NCBI GenBank assembly: GCA_032164245.1
Contig: JAVMKO010000005.1
Coordinates: 43,242,133-43,306,132 of the forward strand
Reading direction: 5' to 3'
From: Sternotherus odoratus
Lineage: Eukaryota > Chordata > Testudines > Kinosternidae
DNA: 64,000 bases
Shown: piece after piece, positions 48,401-60,400 of the stretch
How the letters are laid out: every line of letters starts with the position of its first letter
How positions within the stretch are numbered: the stretch's first letter is position 1
Notes under the pieces: generated by a model
Told to the model about the DNA's origin: nothing
Database searches by the model: none
The model's input: only the letters and a program-made list of their open reading frames with translations
Made by a program: the position numbers and the translations under genes

Positions 48401-51400
48401 AGCAGAAGGTTAATGATTGCATTGGCTACTTGGATCACAGCAGCCCACACAGTAGATTTGCCCACTCCAAATTGATTCAGCCGTTAGCAGTCAGCTGTTG
48501 CAAGCTTCTACAGGGCTATCGCCACTCTCTTTTCAACTGTCAGGTCAGCTCTCATATTGGTATTCCTGCACTTCAGGGCATGGGAAAGCAACTCACAAAG
48601 TTCCAGGAAAGTGGCCTTACGCATGTGAAAGTTTTGCAGTCACTGGGAATCATCCCAGACCTGCAACACTATGCTTGTGCTTGTTTGCCAGGCCTAGAAT
48701 CGGCATTCCACTGTATCAGTCTGCCCCACTGCTGCCATGATGTCCCAATTTGCCAAATCCCCAGCTTTCAGGAAAGTCCATGTCCTCCTCACAATCATCC
48801 TCGTGCTGGCATCTCCTTGCCAGGTTCTGCACATACTGCAGGATAATGCGTGAGGTGTTTACAATGCTCACAACAGCAGCGGTGAGCTGAGCGAGCTCCA
48901 TGCTTGCCGTGATATGGCCTCTGCATGGGTAACCTAAGAAGAAAAGGTGTGAAATGATCGTCTTCCATTGCTTTCACGGAGGGAGGGAGAGAGGAAGGGG
49001 AGACTGATGACATGTACCCAAAACCACCTGCAACAATGTTTTTGCCCCATCAGGCATTGGGAACTTAATCTAGAATTCCAATGGGCAGCGGAGGCTGCGG
49101 GGACTGTAGGATAGCTACCCACCGTGCACTGTTAGCCGTGGTATTGAGGACGCACTCCACCGACTTAATGTGCTTAATGGACACACACACGATGGACTGT
49201 ATACAATCACTTTCTAAAAATCGATTTTATAAATTTGACTTAATTTTGTTGTATAGACATACCCTGTATCAAAAGCTGTGCTAAAGTCAAGCTTTCTCCA
49301 TTTCCACAAAGCCAGTTATCCAATCATAGAAGGCAGTCAGGTTGGTCAGGCATGACTTGCCCTTGGTGAATCCATGTTGACTGTTCCTAATGCCCCAAGG
49401 TTCCATTGAGGGGAGCAGGCCCCCGATGGGGGGAGGGGAGGCCCAGCTGCAGGGAGCTCCATGCAGGCTGGTGATGCTGGACCCTTCTCCACTTCTTCGG
49501 GACCTTGACAGTGCAGCTCCAGTGGCGATGCATCGCCAACCCTTCTAATGCACCCATCCCACTGCTTCCCCAGGAAACCTCCTGACAGAGGGGCCTCGAG
49601 CAAAGAGTAATGCAGGCTTGGTCTTCAGGGAGTTTGCTGGACTGGCTGCCAAGTGGGGAGTGAAGAACAATCTGTGCCCTTCCCTCCCACTCACCTGGGG
49701 ATTTAGATAGAAGGGTTTGCAGAGGGCACTCCCTGGTAAGGGATGGTGCCGTGGAGTTTGGGCGTGATCTATGGGAAAAACTAAGTTACCACTCTGGTGC
49801 AGCACCGGCCTTTAAATGGGTGAGTCACAGCAACACAAGTGCTGTCATGTACTCCCCACCCCATCAGGGTTGTGTCCACTGGGAGGGGACCTCGCTAGGA
49901 GCATGCCATGTGGGCCCTGGGCAGCTGGTTACTTTGCTCAGTCACCCTCCCCTGCCTCAGTGGGCAAAGGCTGCAGGCACAGAGGCCGAGGGTTCCCTTG
50001 CCCTGTGCTCAGTCCCCTATATTATGCCTTGGGCAGCATCTCTAAACCACATCTCTGCATGGCCTTGGCAGGGTGCCTACCTCCCCAGTCCAGACTAAAG
50101 TCCCTCTGCAGCTCTGGAGCAGAGATAAGAGAGGCCATAAAACAAGGCGCCTGCCCAGGGCTTGTGCTGGGATGGAAAGGGGAGGAGGTAGTGGTCACGC
50201 TGTCTGGAGAGGCTCAGGACTGTGAGTGCTGATGTCAAGACAGACAGTCACAAGCAGGGCAGAGACCCCAAGATGGTGATCTGGTCTATAATCAGATTGC
50301 ACCAAGCCAGCAAAATATGTGAACTCCTGGATTACTATTACAGTCTCACCATGGAGTCACAGACAGTGCACAAGAATCAGAGAGGTAGCCGTGTTAGTCT
50401 GGAATTGCAGAAGTGACAAAGAGTCCTGTGGCACCTTAAAGACTAACTAAAGTATTGAAGCATAAGCTTTCGTGGGCTAATACCCACTTCGTTGGATGCA
50501 AGTGGGTATTAGCCCACGAAAGCTTATGCTTCAATACCTTTGGGCCTGTCTTCACTACCACTTTAATTCGACTTTAACGACGTTAAGTCGAATTAAACGT
50601 GTACCTGTCTTCACATACATGCTCTTAAAGTCGATTTAAAGGGCCCTCAAAATCGAATTTGTAACTCCTGCCTGACGAGAGAAGTAAGGCTAAAATCGAC
50701 ATTCCAAGCTCGACTGTGGGCTAGTGAAGACGGAACCGACATTAATACCCTCCAGAGGCTGTCCCACAATGCTCCATTCTGACCGCTCTGGACTGCCTCA
50801 CTGCTCCACTGTGACCGCTCTGGACTGCACTCTGAACTCGCTGCTCTGGCCAGGTAGATAAGACCCGGGAACATTTGAATACCATTTCCTGTTTGGTCAG
50901 CTTGGCCAGCTCACCTGAACAGCTCAGTTGCCATTCAGAGCAATCAGCAGCACTAGCCGCCATGCAGAGCTCAGCATCACAAGACTCCATGCAGAGCTCA
51001 TCTGCCCTGGAGACCAGCCAGAGGAAAAGAGCTCCAGCATGGTCCACTCGTAAGGTGTTGGATCTCATCGCTATCTGGGGCGAGGAATCCGTGATGTTGG
51101 AACTACGCAACAACAAACGGAATGGCAACACGTATGGAAGAGTCTCCAAGGCCATGCTAGAAAGGGGCCACAACAGGGACGCCCAGCAATGCCACGTGAA
51201 AATTAAAGAGCTGAGGCAAGCGTTCCAGAAAGCCAAGGAGGCAAACGGACGATCAGGGGGCGCGCCATGGACATGCAGGCTCCACAATGAACTAAATCAG
51301 ATAATGGGGGGCGCCCCCACCACCATCGCGCCGATCTGCGTGGACTCCACCGATGGGATAATCGTCAGGGAGGAGACTGATTCTGATGAGGACGACCATG

Positions 51401-54400
51401 AGGAAGAGGAAAATCTCACGGAGCAGCAGGAGGCCAGCGGAGAATCCGTGTTCCCAGACAGCCAGGAGCTGTTTATCACCCTGTAGCCAGCACCCTCCCA
51501 AGCCTCCCAGGGGGGTAAGTGTTTCTTTTTAAGGGATTACATGACGCGTGATTTTTTAAAGGAAGCATTTATTAATGACTAACTTGCCCTAAGGACTTAG
51601 TGTGCTTTCATTGCTGGTCAATTTCTACTCAAAGAGTTTGTCAATGTACTCCGGGATTGACCGGAAGTCCTCCGCGGACATTTCAATGAAGCTATCCAGG
51701 AGGTAGCGATGAATCCTCCACAGCAGATTTCTGGGGAGAGCCGCCTTATGTGGTCCCCCGTGATAGGAGACCATCCCACGCCACGAAAGTAGTAAGTAGT
51801 CTGGTATCATTGAGCAGGCTAGCATTGCAGCGAACGGACCAGGACTTTGCATGGAGTCAAGGAGCATGCGCTCTCTATCTCTCTGAGAAATTCTCAGCAA
51901 AGTGATGTCATTCATGGCTGCCTGTTTGAAATACGGACTGCAATTAGTAGGGAGATAAAGATTCCCAGCTGCAAAGTACTCTTTTCTGCTGAGGACCGAC
52001 CAACCGCCCCCCCCCCCCAAATGCTGACCGCCCCCCCCCCCCCCCTCCAGCCCGTAGCGGTAGCTAGCAGGGATTCTGAGCAGTCTGCAAGCGGTCTGAA
52101 GAGCCCCAAAAAGCCCTTAGCCCTTAGCGAGAGATTTTTTGGCCTTTGTTTTGCAGTTTGCGGTTCAGTGGGAGCCACGCGGTGGGGGGAAGGGGGTGGG
52201 GTTACTCTACAATATGCAAGTGCTGCTTTTAACTTACCATGGCCGGCTGCACGGTGATTTCAGAAGCCGTGTTGGGCTGAGGCACGCATATGTGTCTGAG
52301 ATGCTCTGACTTTTCTGTGAGCTATTCAATCACTTTTAGGTGTAGAACATGACCTTGTACAGAAATCATATCAGGCCTCTGAATCCTGACGTTGCAAATG
52401 GCATAGTACTCCCATTGTGTACCGTCCGAGACTGCATCTGCCTCCTAACCTTGAATGTATCTGTCTCATAACTTTCCAACTTTCTTTGCCCACATTCGCC
52501 CACAGATGAACAATTATCTCAGAATCCCCCGTCCTGCTCCTCCCGCCGTGCATCGCAGATACGAAAGCGTAAAAAGACAACGCGAACGCGCGATGATATG
52601 TTCAGTGAACTCCTGGAGAACTCGCGCGCTGAGGCAGCCCGCCAGACGGAATGGAGGGAAAGATTGATAGAGGCAAGGAATCAAGGGATACAGGCAAGGG
52701 ATCGAGAGATACAGGCAAGGAATCGAGACAGGCAGGAATCGAGAGCCGTGGCAGAAAGGAGGGAAGAACAGTGGCTACAGCGACAGGACCGCGAAGAAAG
52801 ACGCATGGATGCTTTGATCCGTATAATGGAGGACCAAAGCAACATGCTGCGATCTCTGGTGGAGCTGCAGCAGGGCCAAAGATCACCTCTGCAGCCCCTG
52901 TCTAACCACCTCCCCCCCCTCCCCAAGTCCCATAGCTTCCCCACCCAGACGCGGGGTGAGAACACGGGGGGGCAAGCTCCGTGGACCGACCCACTCCATC
53001 CCACAAGCCAGCAGAAGCAGCAGCAGCAGGCTGACGTTCTCGGAAAACTTTTAAAAGCTGCTGTGTCTTGGCCACCCCTCCTCTCCCCCCTTCCCCCCCC
53101 TCCTCTGTCCGCTCCTCCCCCAGTGCGACTGCTGATTTCCCTCCAGGCTACCATGACAGTAATCCCCTGTATTTGTATTTCTGATGAACCAATAAAGGAA
53201 CCATGATTTTTCAAACAGTGAATTTATTTCCTCTGCAAGTATGGGGGGGGGAGGGAAAGAGGGTTCAAGGACAGCAGGCTTAGAGCACAGCAAGGGAGCA
53301 GATTCTCAAATGCCATCTCGGGCACTCATAAAACTGGTTTTCAAGGCGTCCCTGAGGCGCAGGGCCTCATGGTGCGCTCTTCTACTTTCCCTGCTGTCTG
53401 GCTGCTCGTAAGTAGCAGACAGTAAATTTGCCTCTGCCTCCCAGCCCGCCATAAACGTTTCCCCCTTGCTCTCACAGATATTGTGGAGCACAGAGCAAGC
53501 AGCACTAACAATGGGGATATTTCTCTCGCTGATGTCTGAGCGAATCAGTAACGAACGCCATCTCCCCTTCAGACGGCCAAATGCACACTCTACGGCCATT
53601 CTGCACTTGCTCAGCCTGTAGTTGAACAGCTCCTGACCCCTGTCCAGGGCTCCTGTGTAGGGCTTCATAAGCCAGGGCATTAGGGGGTAGGCTGGGTCCC
53701 CAATGATAGCGATCGGCATTTCCACCCCCCCACACGGAAATTTTCTGGTCGGGGAAGAAAGTGCCTTGCTGCAGCTGTCTAAAAATCCTACAGTTCCTGA
53801 ACACTCGAGCGTCATGAAGCTTTCCCGTCCACCCCACGTACAGGTAGGTGAAACGTCCCTTGTGGTCAACCACTGCTTGCATGACCATTGAATAATATCC
53901 CTTCCGGTTTCTGTACTCGGCGGCCTCGTAGTCCAGTGCCAGGATAGGGATATGAGTCCCATCTATAGCCCCACCACAGTTAGGGAATCCCATGGCGGCA
54001 AAGCCATCTATTGTAGCTTGCAGGTTCCAAGGTTTATAACCCGGTGTAGCAGCCGCTCGACGATTGCCCTGCTTACTTGTATCACAGCAAAGCCCACTGT
54101 AGACCTACCCACCCCAAACTGATTCGCGACTGACCTGTAGCTGTCTGGCGTTGCAAGCTTCCAAAGGGCTATCGCCACTCGCTTCTCAACTGTAAGGGCC
54201 GCTCTCATTTTGGTATTCTTGCGCCGGAGGGCCGGGGACAGCAAGTCACAAAGTTCCATGAACGTGCCCTTTCGCAGGCGGAAGTTTCTGAGCCACTGGG
54301 AGTCATCCCAGACCCGCAGCACTATGCGATCCCATCAGTCCGTGCTTGTTTCCCTGGCCCAGAATCGGCGTTCAATGGCATGAGCCTGCCCCATTGCCAC

Positions 54401-57400
54401 CAAATTTGACAGATTGTCAGTCGCCCTACTTCCAAAACCGTCAGTGTCCCTGTCGTCCCTGCTGTGCACTTCCTGGTCCATCTCCTCCTCACTGTCGTCG
54501 GGTGCCAGAAAGCGCAGTTGTCCCCGGATCGCATTCCTCTGCAGACGGTGGAGCATGAACTCCGCAACCGTGATCGAGGTCTTCACAACGGCCATTACTG
54601 TTTCCGTGGTGTCAGCGGGCTCCATGCTTGCAGTGCTATGGCGTTAGCACGGCGCGGAGAAAGGGCGCGAATTATGGGATGCCTACCCACAGTGCACCGC
54701 TCGTAATGGGGGTCGGCGGCGTGGAAAAAGGGCGTGAAATTTGGAAATGCCTACCCATAGTGCAGCACTCGAAATGGTGCCTGCTGGGGGATCAGGGAAC
54801 TGTGGGATAGGTACCCACAGTGCAACACTCGTTATGTCGACGCTTGCAAAAGTTGTGCGGACAGACACTGTCGACTTGCTGTGCTTTGCTGTGCCTAGTG
54901 AAGACACACAAAATCGACTGTATACAGTCTGCTTCACAAAATCGAATTAAAGGAAATCGACCTACTGCTATAGTGAAGACATACCCTTAGACAGTGCACA
55001 GTTTATCTTGCCACTCAGACAAACTGCACTTAGTGATAAATGGTCACTTACATCAAAAATCACACTACACATTCGGATTGCGCTCAGCCCCAAGAGACCA
55101 GTCACCTACCCCAGATCAGTTGGTCCCCTAGATCTTACTCCAAAGACAACGCCTGTGGTTAGTCCTGTAATAAGCGAGCTAAAGGGTTATTAACTAGGAA
55201 CAAAGGTATAAGAGAGTTCTTCTTCGAGTGCTTGCTCATGTCCATTCTCAGATGTGTGTGTGCGTTCCACGCATGCCCGGTCCGGAAAGCTTTTCCCCAG
55301 CGGTACCCGTAGGGTCGGCAGGGGCGACCCCTGGAGTGGCGCCCTTATGGCCATGCATATATGCCCCTGCCGACCCTCCCCCCACTCAGTTCCTTCTTTC
55401 CGTCCTTGGCGGTGGCTGGAACAGCTTGCTCCTTTGTCAGTAGCGGTATCGTATTCTTCTAGTTAGTAGTTTGTTAGGTATTTAGAGTTTATTGTTCTTA
55501 TTGTTCTAGTTCTTTAGTGTTAGTTGTATAGTTAGATAGATAATAGATCTCTGGCGTCAGGTTATGCCTGGGGCGTCAGGGTTCAAAGCCTGTAAAGTCT
55601 GCGGGAAGCCCATACCAATTAGTGACCCTCACTCCCGCTGCCTCAAGTGCCTCGGGGAGGGCCATCAAACTGAGAAGTGCACGATCTGCAAGGGCTTCAA
55701 ACCTCGCACTAAAAAAGAAAGAGATTCCAGGCTGAAGTTGATCCTCATGGAATCTGCACTTCAGCCACACGTGGAGCCATCTACCTCCAGCAGCGCACCG
55801 GCGTCGGTGCGCGGCACCGCGACACCGAAGGGCCCGAGAACACCTCGGCACCGGTCGCCGCGGCACGGCACGGCCTCCTCCAGAAGGCACCGGTCCCAGT
55901 CGCCGGTCCCTTCTAAGAAATCTAGAGGGCGCTCCCCGGTGCGCAAGAACACGGGTGATCCCTCTGTGGTGCTAGCAGCTCCGGAGCACGCGAGGCGGCC
56001 CCGTTCAGAGCGCGCACCGATAGCGGCGGCACCGGAGCCCAGAGCTATCTCCCCGGGGACGGGGCTCTCTCCGGAAAGGGATACGCCCGGGTTGGAGCTG
56101 CCCTCGACCCCGGAGGCGTTTGACGCGGCGGCGGACCTGATTGGCCTCACAGTGGACCCGGCACCGCAATTTGTTGTCCCGGCACCGGTCCCTCGCACCG
56201 TGGCTCCGACCATCCCGCCCATGCCGGTGTCTGCGGTACCGGCAGTCTCAACTTTAGCGGCACCGGCTGTCTCATCGGCACCGCTGATCCCTGCACCGGC
56301 CCGCCCCGCACCACAGGCACCGAGGTTCCCCGGGAAGCCTGAGATGTACTCCAGGGCCATAGCACCTGAAGGCACGGCACCGCCCTGGTCGCAGTCCGAC
56401 TATTCCTCGGAGTCGGATGCGTCTTCGTCGAGGTCTCGGTCCCGGCATAGCCATCGCTCCCGACACCATCACTCTCGGCACCGCCACTCCTCCCATCGTC
56501 GGCACCGGCAGCCCTATGTGATGGAAGCGCAGGGTCCTACCCAATGGCCTTTCTGGACCCCTTTTGCTTGTCATCAAGCCCAGGGACCCCCTTCAGTGGC
56601 TTCTTGGCCTTCCGTGCCGAAGGGTCCGGTGTGTGCCACTATTACTCGACCCCAGTCGGAGGGGGCTGGGGATGATCAACTTCCTGGAACATCGGATAGT
56701 CAGTCTCTACTCCAGGAAGTCCAGGAGGCCGAACCCATCCAACAGCCCTTCCAAGAGGACATCCAGTTAGGAAACCCTCAACCGGGCTCTTCCTCATCGT
56801 CCCCTGACGACGCAGTGGCGGGGTCATCTTACAACCTGCCACCCATGGATATTAGAGGTCATCAGGACTTGTTGAGGAGGGTGGCACAAAACCTTAATCT
56901 CCAAACTGAGGAGGTTAAGGGGGATGACGAGGATCCCAACGTCGACATCCTCTCCTCCGACTCACCACCTCAGATAGCCTTACCATTTATGCGGAAGGTT
57001 AAATCTACAATGGACACCCTCTGGCAGACTCCCTCCTCACTTCCCCCTACAGCCAGGGGAGTGGAGCGCCGGTACTTCGCACCGAGAGAGGGGTACGAGT
57101 ACCTTTTCATGCACCCCCCGCCGGGCTCCCTGGTTGCGGATGCCGTAAACCATAGAGAGCGCCAAGGCCAGACGGGGCCTACCCCAAAATCGCACGACTC
57201 TAAAAAGTTAGACTTATGGGGTAGAAAGGTGTACTCGTCTGCGGCCTTACAATTACGTATTGCCAACCAGCAGGCAGCCCTCGGGCGATATTCTTATAAC
57301 ACCTGGTCCGCAATGACCAAGTTCGAGGGCACCTTACCTAAGGAGTCGGCGCATGAGTTTAAGGCCATTGTCCAAGAGGGAAGAGTGGTCTCCAGGGCTG

Positions 57401-60400
57401 CTCTGCAGGCTGCATTGGATGCAGCAGACTCTGCTTCACGCCAGCTGGGTACGGCAGTATCTATGCGCCGGGGCACCTGGTTGCATGTTTCGTGCATCCC
57501 CCCACCTGTACAGGCAACCATCCAGGACTTACCCTTCGATAAGCAAGGGCTGTTTGCCGTAGACACCGACAAAAAGCTACAGTTGATGAAGGATTCAAGG
57601 GCGATGCTTCGCTCTCTAGGTTTACACACGCCGCAAGGTCAAAGAAGACCTTTTAGGGCTCCCCCGCCCCCACCAGCCAGACCCTATCAGGCTCCAACGT
57701 ATAGGAGGGATCAGCCTAGGAGGGGCGGAAGGGGTAATGGTAGGGGACGGCAACGTTCCTCATCTCGACAGCCCCAGGGCTCAGGGAACAACCACCCTCC
57801 TGGGCCCAGACCGAACTTTTGAAGCTGCGCCCAGGGACGCCGAGCCAGCCTCGAATTCCATAGCTTCCCTCCCGTTTGTGAATCGTCTATCCCATTTCTA
57901 CCAGGCGTGGTCCTCTATCACCTCGGACAAGTGGGTTCTCAGCCTGGTAGAAGTGGGATATTCTATCCAATTCTCTGTTCTCCCTCCCACCCACCCCCCG
58001 TGCCCGTCCCTCTTCAGGGACCCATCTCACGAGCAACTCCTAGATCAGGAGGTCCATACCCTCTTGTCTTTGGGTGCCATAGAGGAGGTTCCTCAAGAAT
58101 TTCGGGGCAAGGGTTACTATTCCCGCTATTTCCTTATCCCGAAGGCCAAAGGTGGTCTTCGCCCCATCCTGGACTTGCGGGGCCTCAACTCCTACATAAG
58201 GAAGCTGAAGTTTCGCATGCTCTCCTTAGCTGTCATAATTCCCGCTATGGATCAGGGAGACTGGTTCGCCGCCCTCGACTTAAAAGACGCATATTTCCAC
58301 ATTTCCATCATCCCGAGTCACAGACGATTCCTGAGGTTTGTGATGGGTTCCCGACATTACCAATTTACCGTTCTTCCATTCGGCCTCTCCTCAGCGCCAA
58401 GGGTATTCACAAAATGCATGGCGGTAGTCGCAGCATTCATCAGACGGAATGGCATCCATGTTTACCCTTACCTGGACGATTGGCTCATCAGAGCGAAGTC
58501 AAGGGAGCTGCTCCTGAGGCAAATAACGTTCATAAGAGCCACTTTCCTAAAGCTGGGCCTTATTCTAAATGTGCCAAAGTCAACCCTCATTCCTACCCAG
58601 AGAATCGAGTTCATTGGAGTAATACTGGACTCTCGACGTGCAAGAGCCTTTCTACCTCCCTCTCGAGCCAAGGCCATGGCGGACATTATTCACCCACTTC
58701 TTCGGGTTCCCATGACCACAGCAAGAAACTGTATGGTCCTAATGGGCCACATGGCGGCATGCACTTACGTGGTGCCGTTCGCAAGGCTCCACCTTCGTCC
58801 TCTGAAAGCCTGGTTCGCGAAGGTCTACAGCCAGCGCAGGGACCCCCTCGACCTCGTAGTGACTCTACCATTAAAGGTAAGACAGTCCCTTCACTGGTGG
58901 CTCCAACCCAGATCTCTGGGCAGCGGGGTGCCCTTTCACAAGCCCCAGCCATCTATGACGCTGGTGACAGACGCTTCGGCTCTCGGCTGGGGAGCTCACC
59001 TGGGGAAGACCACGACTCAAGGCCTCTGGTCCCAGGAGGAGCTGTCTCTCCACATAAATGTTCAAGAGCTCAGGGCAGTTCGCCTGGCCTGCCAGATGTT
59101 CCAGTTACTCTTGAAGGGCAAGAGCGTGTCAGTTCTAACAGACAACACAGCCACGATGTTTTATATAAACAAACAGGGTGGTGCTCGCTCCTCTCGCCTG
59201 TGCAAGGAAGCCCTCGCCCTTTGGGAGTTCTGCATTCCCAGAGGGATCTCCCTCACAGCGGCTTACCTTCCGGGGATGCAGAACGTACTGGCGGACTCCC
59301 TGAGCCGCTCCTTTCGGGGTCACGAATGGTCTCTCAGGCCCGATGTTGCCCATTCGATTTTCCAAAGGTGGGGGTTTCCCCACCTCGACCTGTTCGCCAC
59401 AAAGGCCAACAGGAAGTGCCACAGGTTTTGCTCCCTCCTCAACCTCAGCCCAGGTTCAGAGGGGGATGCATTCCACATTCTATGGACGGGGGGCCTGCTT
59501 TATGCATTTCCCCCGTTCCCCCTCGTCCACAAAGTACTGATGAAGGCCCGTCAGGACAAAGCTTCCGTCATACTGATAGCGCCAGCTTGGCCTCGTCAAC
59601 ACTGGTACACGACCCTGTTGTCTCTCTGTGTGACGACGCCGGTAACACTTCCTCTGTCACCAACATTGATCTCCCAAGACCACGGGAGGATGTTACATCC
59701 CAACCTCCAGTCTCTCCACCTCACGGCGTGGTATATCCGTGGCTGAACCCAGCAGAGCTTCAGTGCTCGGATTCAGTCAGGGATGTCCTCCTGGGTAGCA
59801 GGAAACCTTCCACGAGAGGAGCCTACACGACCAAATGGAAGCGCTTCTCACTGTGGTCTCAGAACAAGGGGGTGGATCCCCTGTCTTCCCCAATCTCCAC
59901 CATTCTTGATTACCTCCTGGAACTGAAACAGCAAGGATTAGCGCTCTCCACTGTTCGGGTACACCTGGCCGCGATTTCGGCGTTCCATCCGGGTGTTGGG
60001 GGCAATTCGGTTTTTAGTAACCCTCTGGTTAGCAGAGTCCTTAAAGGTTTGGAGAGGTTGTATCCTCAAATACGTCAACCAGCCTCCCCATGGGACCTCA
60101 ATCTGGTTCTAAAGGCCCTAATGAAACCTCCGTTCGAACCCATATCCTCCTGCCCCCTTTCTTATCTCTCATGGAAGACCGCGTTTTTAGTGGCAATTAC
60201 TTCCGCACGCAGAGTCTCTGAGATTAGAGCATTCACTTCCAAACCACCCTACACGATCTTCCATAAAGATAAGGTCCAGTTACGTCCACACCCGGCCTTC
60301 CTGCCCAAAGTAGTCTCGCCCTTCCATTTGAACCAGGATGTGTTCCTACCGGTGTTCTTTCCCAAACCCCATGCGGATAACAGGGAAAGAATGCTTCATT

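Larger units (their letters stand above)
45102..49264. mobile_element. Harbinger transposon, old copy 1
   Basis: About 4.16 kb inserted in a CR1 RT sequence: the host reads 'ggcaagaatac' before and 'gtatcaaaagctgtgctaaa' after. The ends GGTCTACACTATG and, inward from the right, GGGTATGTCTATAC are diverged inverted repeats. It holds a broken Myb/SANT-like gene (plus), a third conserved frame (minus) and a broken DDE transposase (minus), in the same order as copy 2. A Cry-like SINE sits inside. Confidence 0.82.
50962..53206 (+). pseudogene. Harbinger Myb/SANT-like DNA-binding protein, two exons
   Basis: Exon 1 starts at an ATG with a strong Kozak context (gccgccATGC, 50962) and ends at a GTAAGT donor after 51514. 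Exon 2 starts after CGCCCACAG at 52506. Phases agree: one base plus two make an Asp codon. Exon 1 encodes [20 protein letters not shown] through [20 protein letters not shown], the trihelix-like Myb domain, then an acidic tail. Exon 2 encodes a Lys/Arg patch ([13 protein letters not shown]), a long Arg/Glu/Gln coiled coil and [18 protein letters not shown]. In Harbinger systems the Myb-like protein helps the transposase enter the nucleus and bind the ends. A TAG at 51484-51486 interrupts the frame just before the splice donor; beyond it the frame stays open. Confidence 0.8.
50542..54986. mobile_element. Harbinger transposon, younger copy 2 (4.45 kb)
   Basis: The ends GGGCCTGTCTTCACTA and, inward from the right, GGGTATGTCTTCACTA are inverted repeats flanked by TTT and TTA, a 3-bp TWA-type duplication with one change. 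Both subterminal regions carry clustered AATCGA/TCGAATT words. Contents: a Myb/SANT-like gene (plus, two exons), a third minus-strand frame within its intron, and a DDE transposase (minus). It was inserted in the tail of the fold-back element. Confidence 0.92.

Noticed and set aside
49346..50232. Small overlapping frames between the two Harbinger copies
   Set aside because: No domain, splice support or conservation clue; they look like ordinary GC-richer intron sequence.
53306..54625. A domesticated HARBI1 host gene
   Set aside because: It lies within a complete transposon with terminal repeats and target duplication and has a nonsense codon and frameshifts, so it is an element gene and not the host HARBI1.
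55576..56380. Minus-strand frames opposite DIRS Gag
   Set aside because: Composition shadows of the Ser/Pro/Arg-rich coding strand; no conserved features seen.
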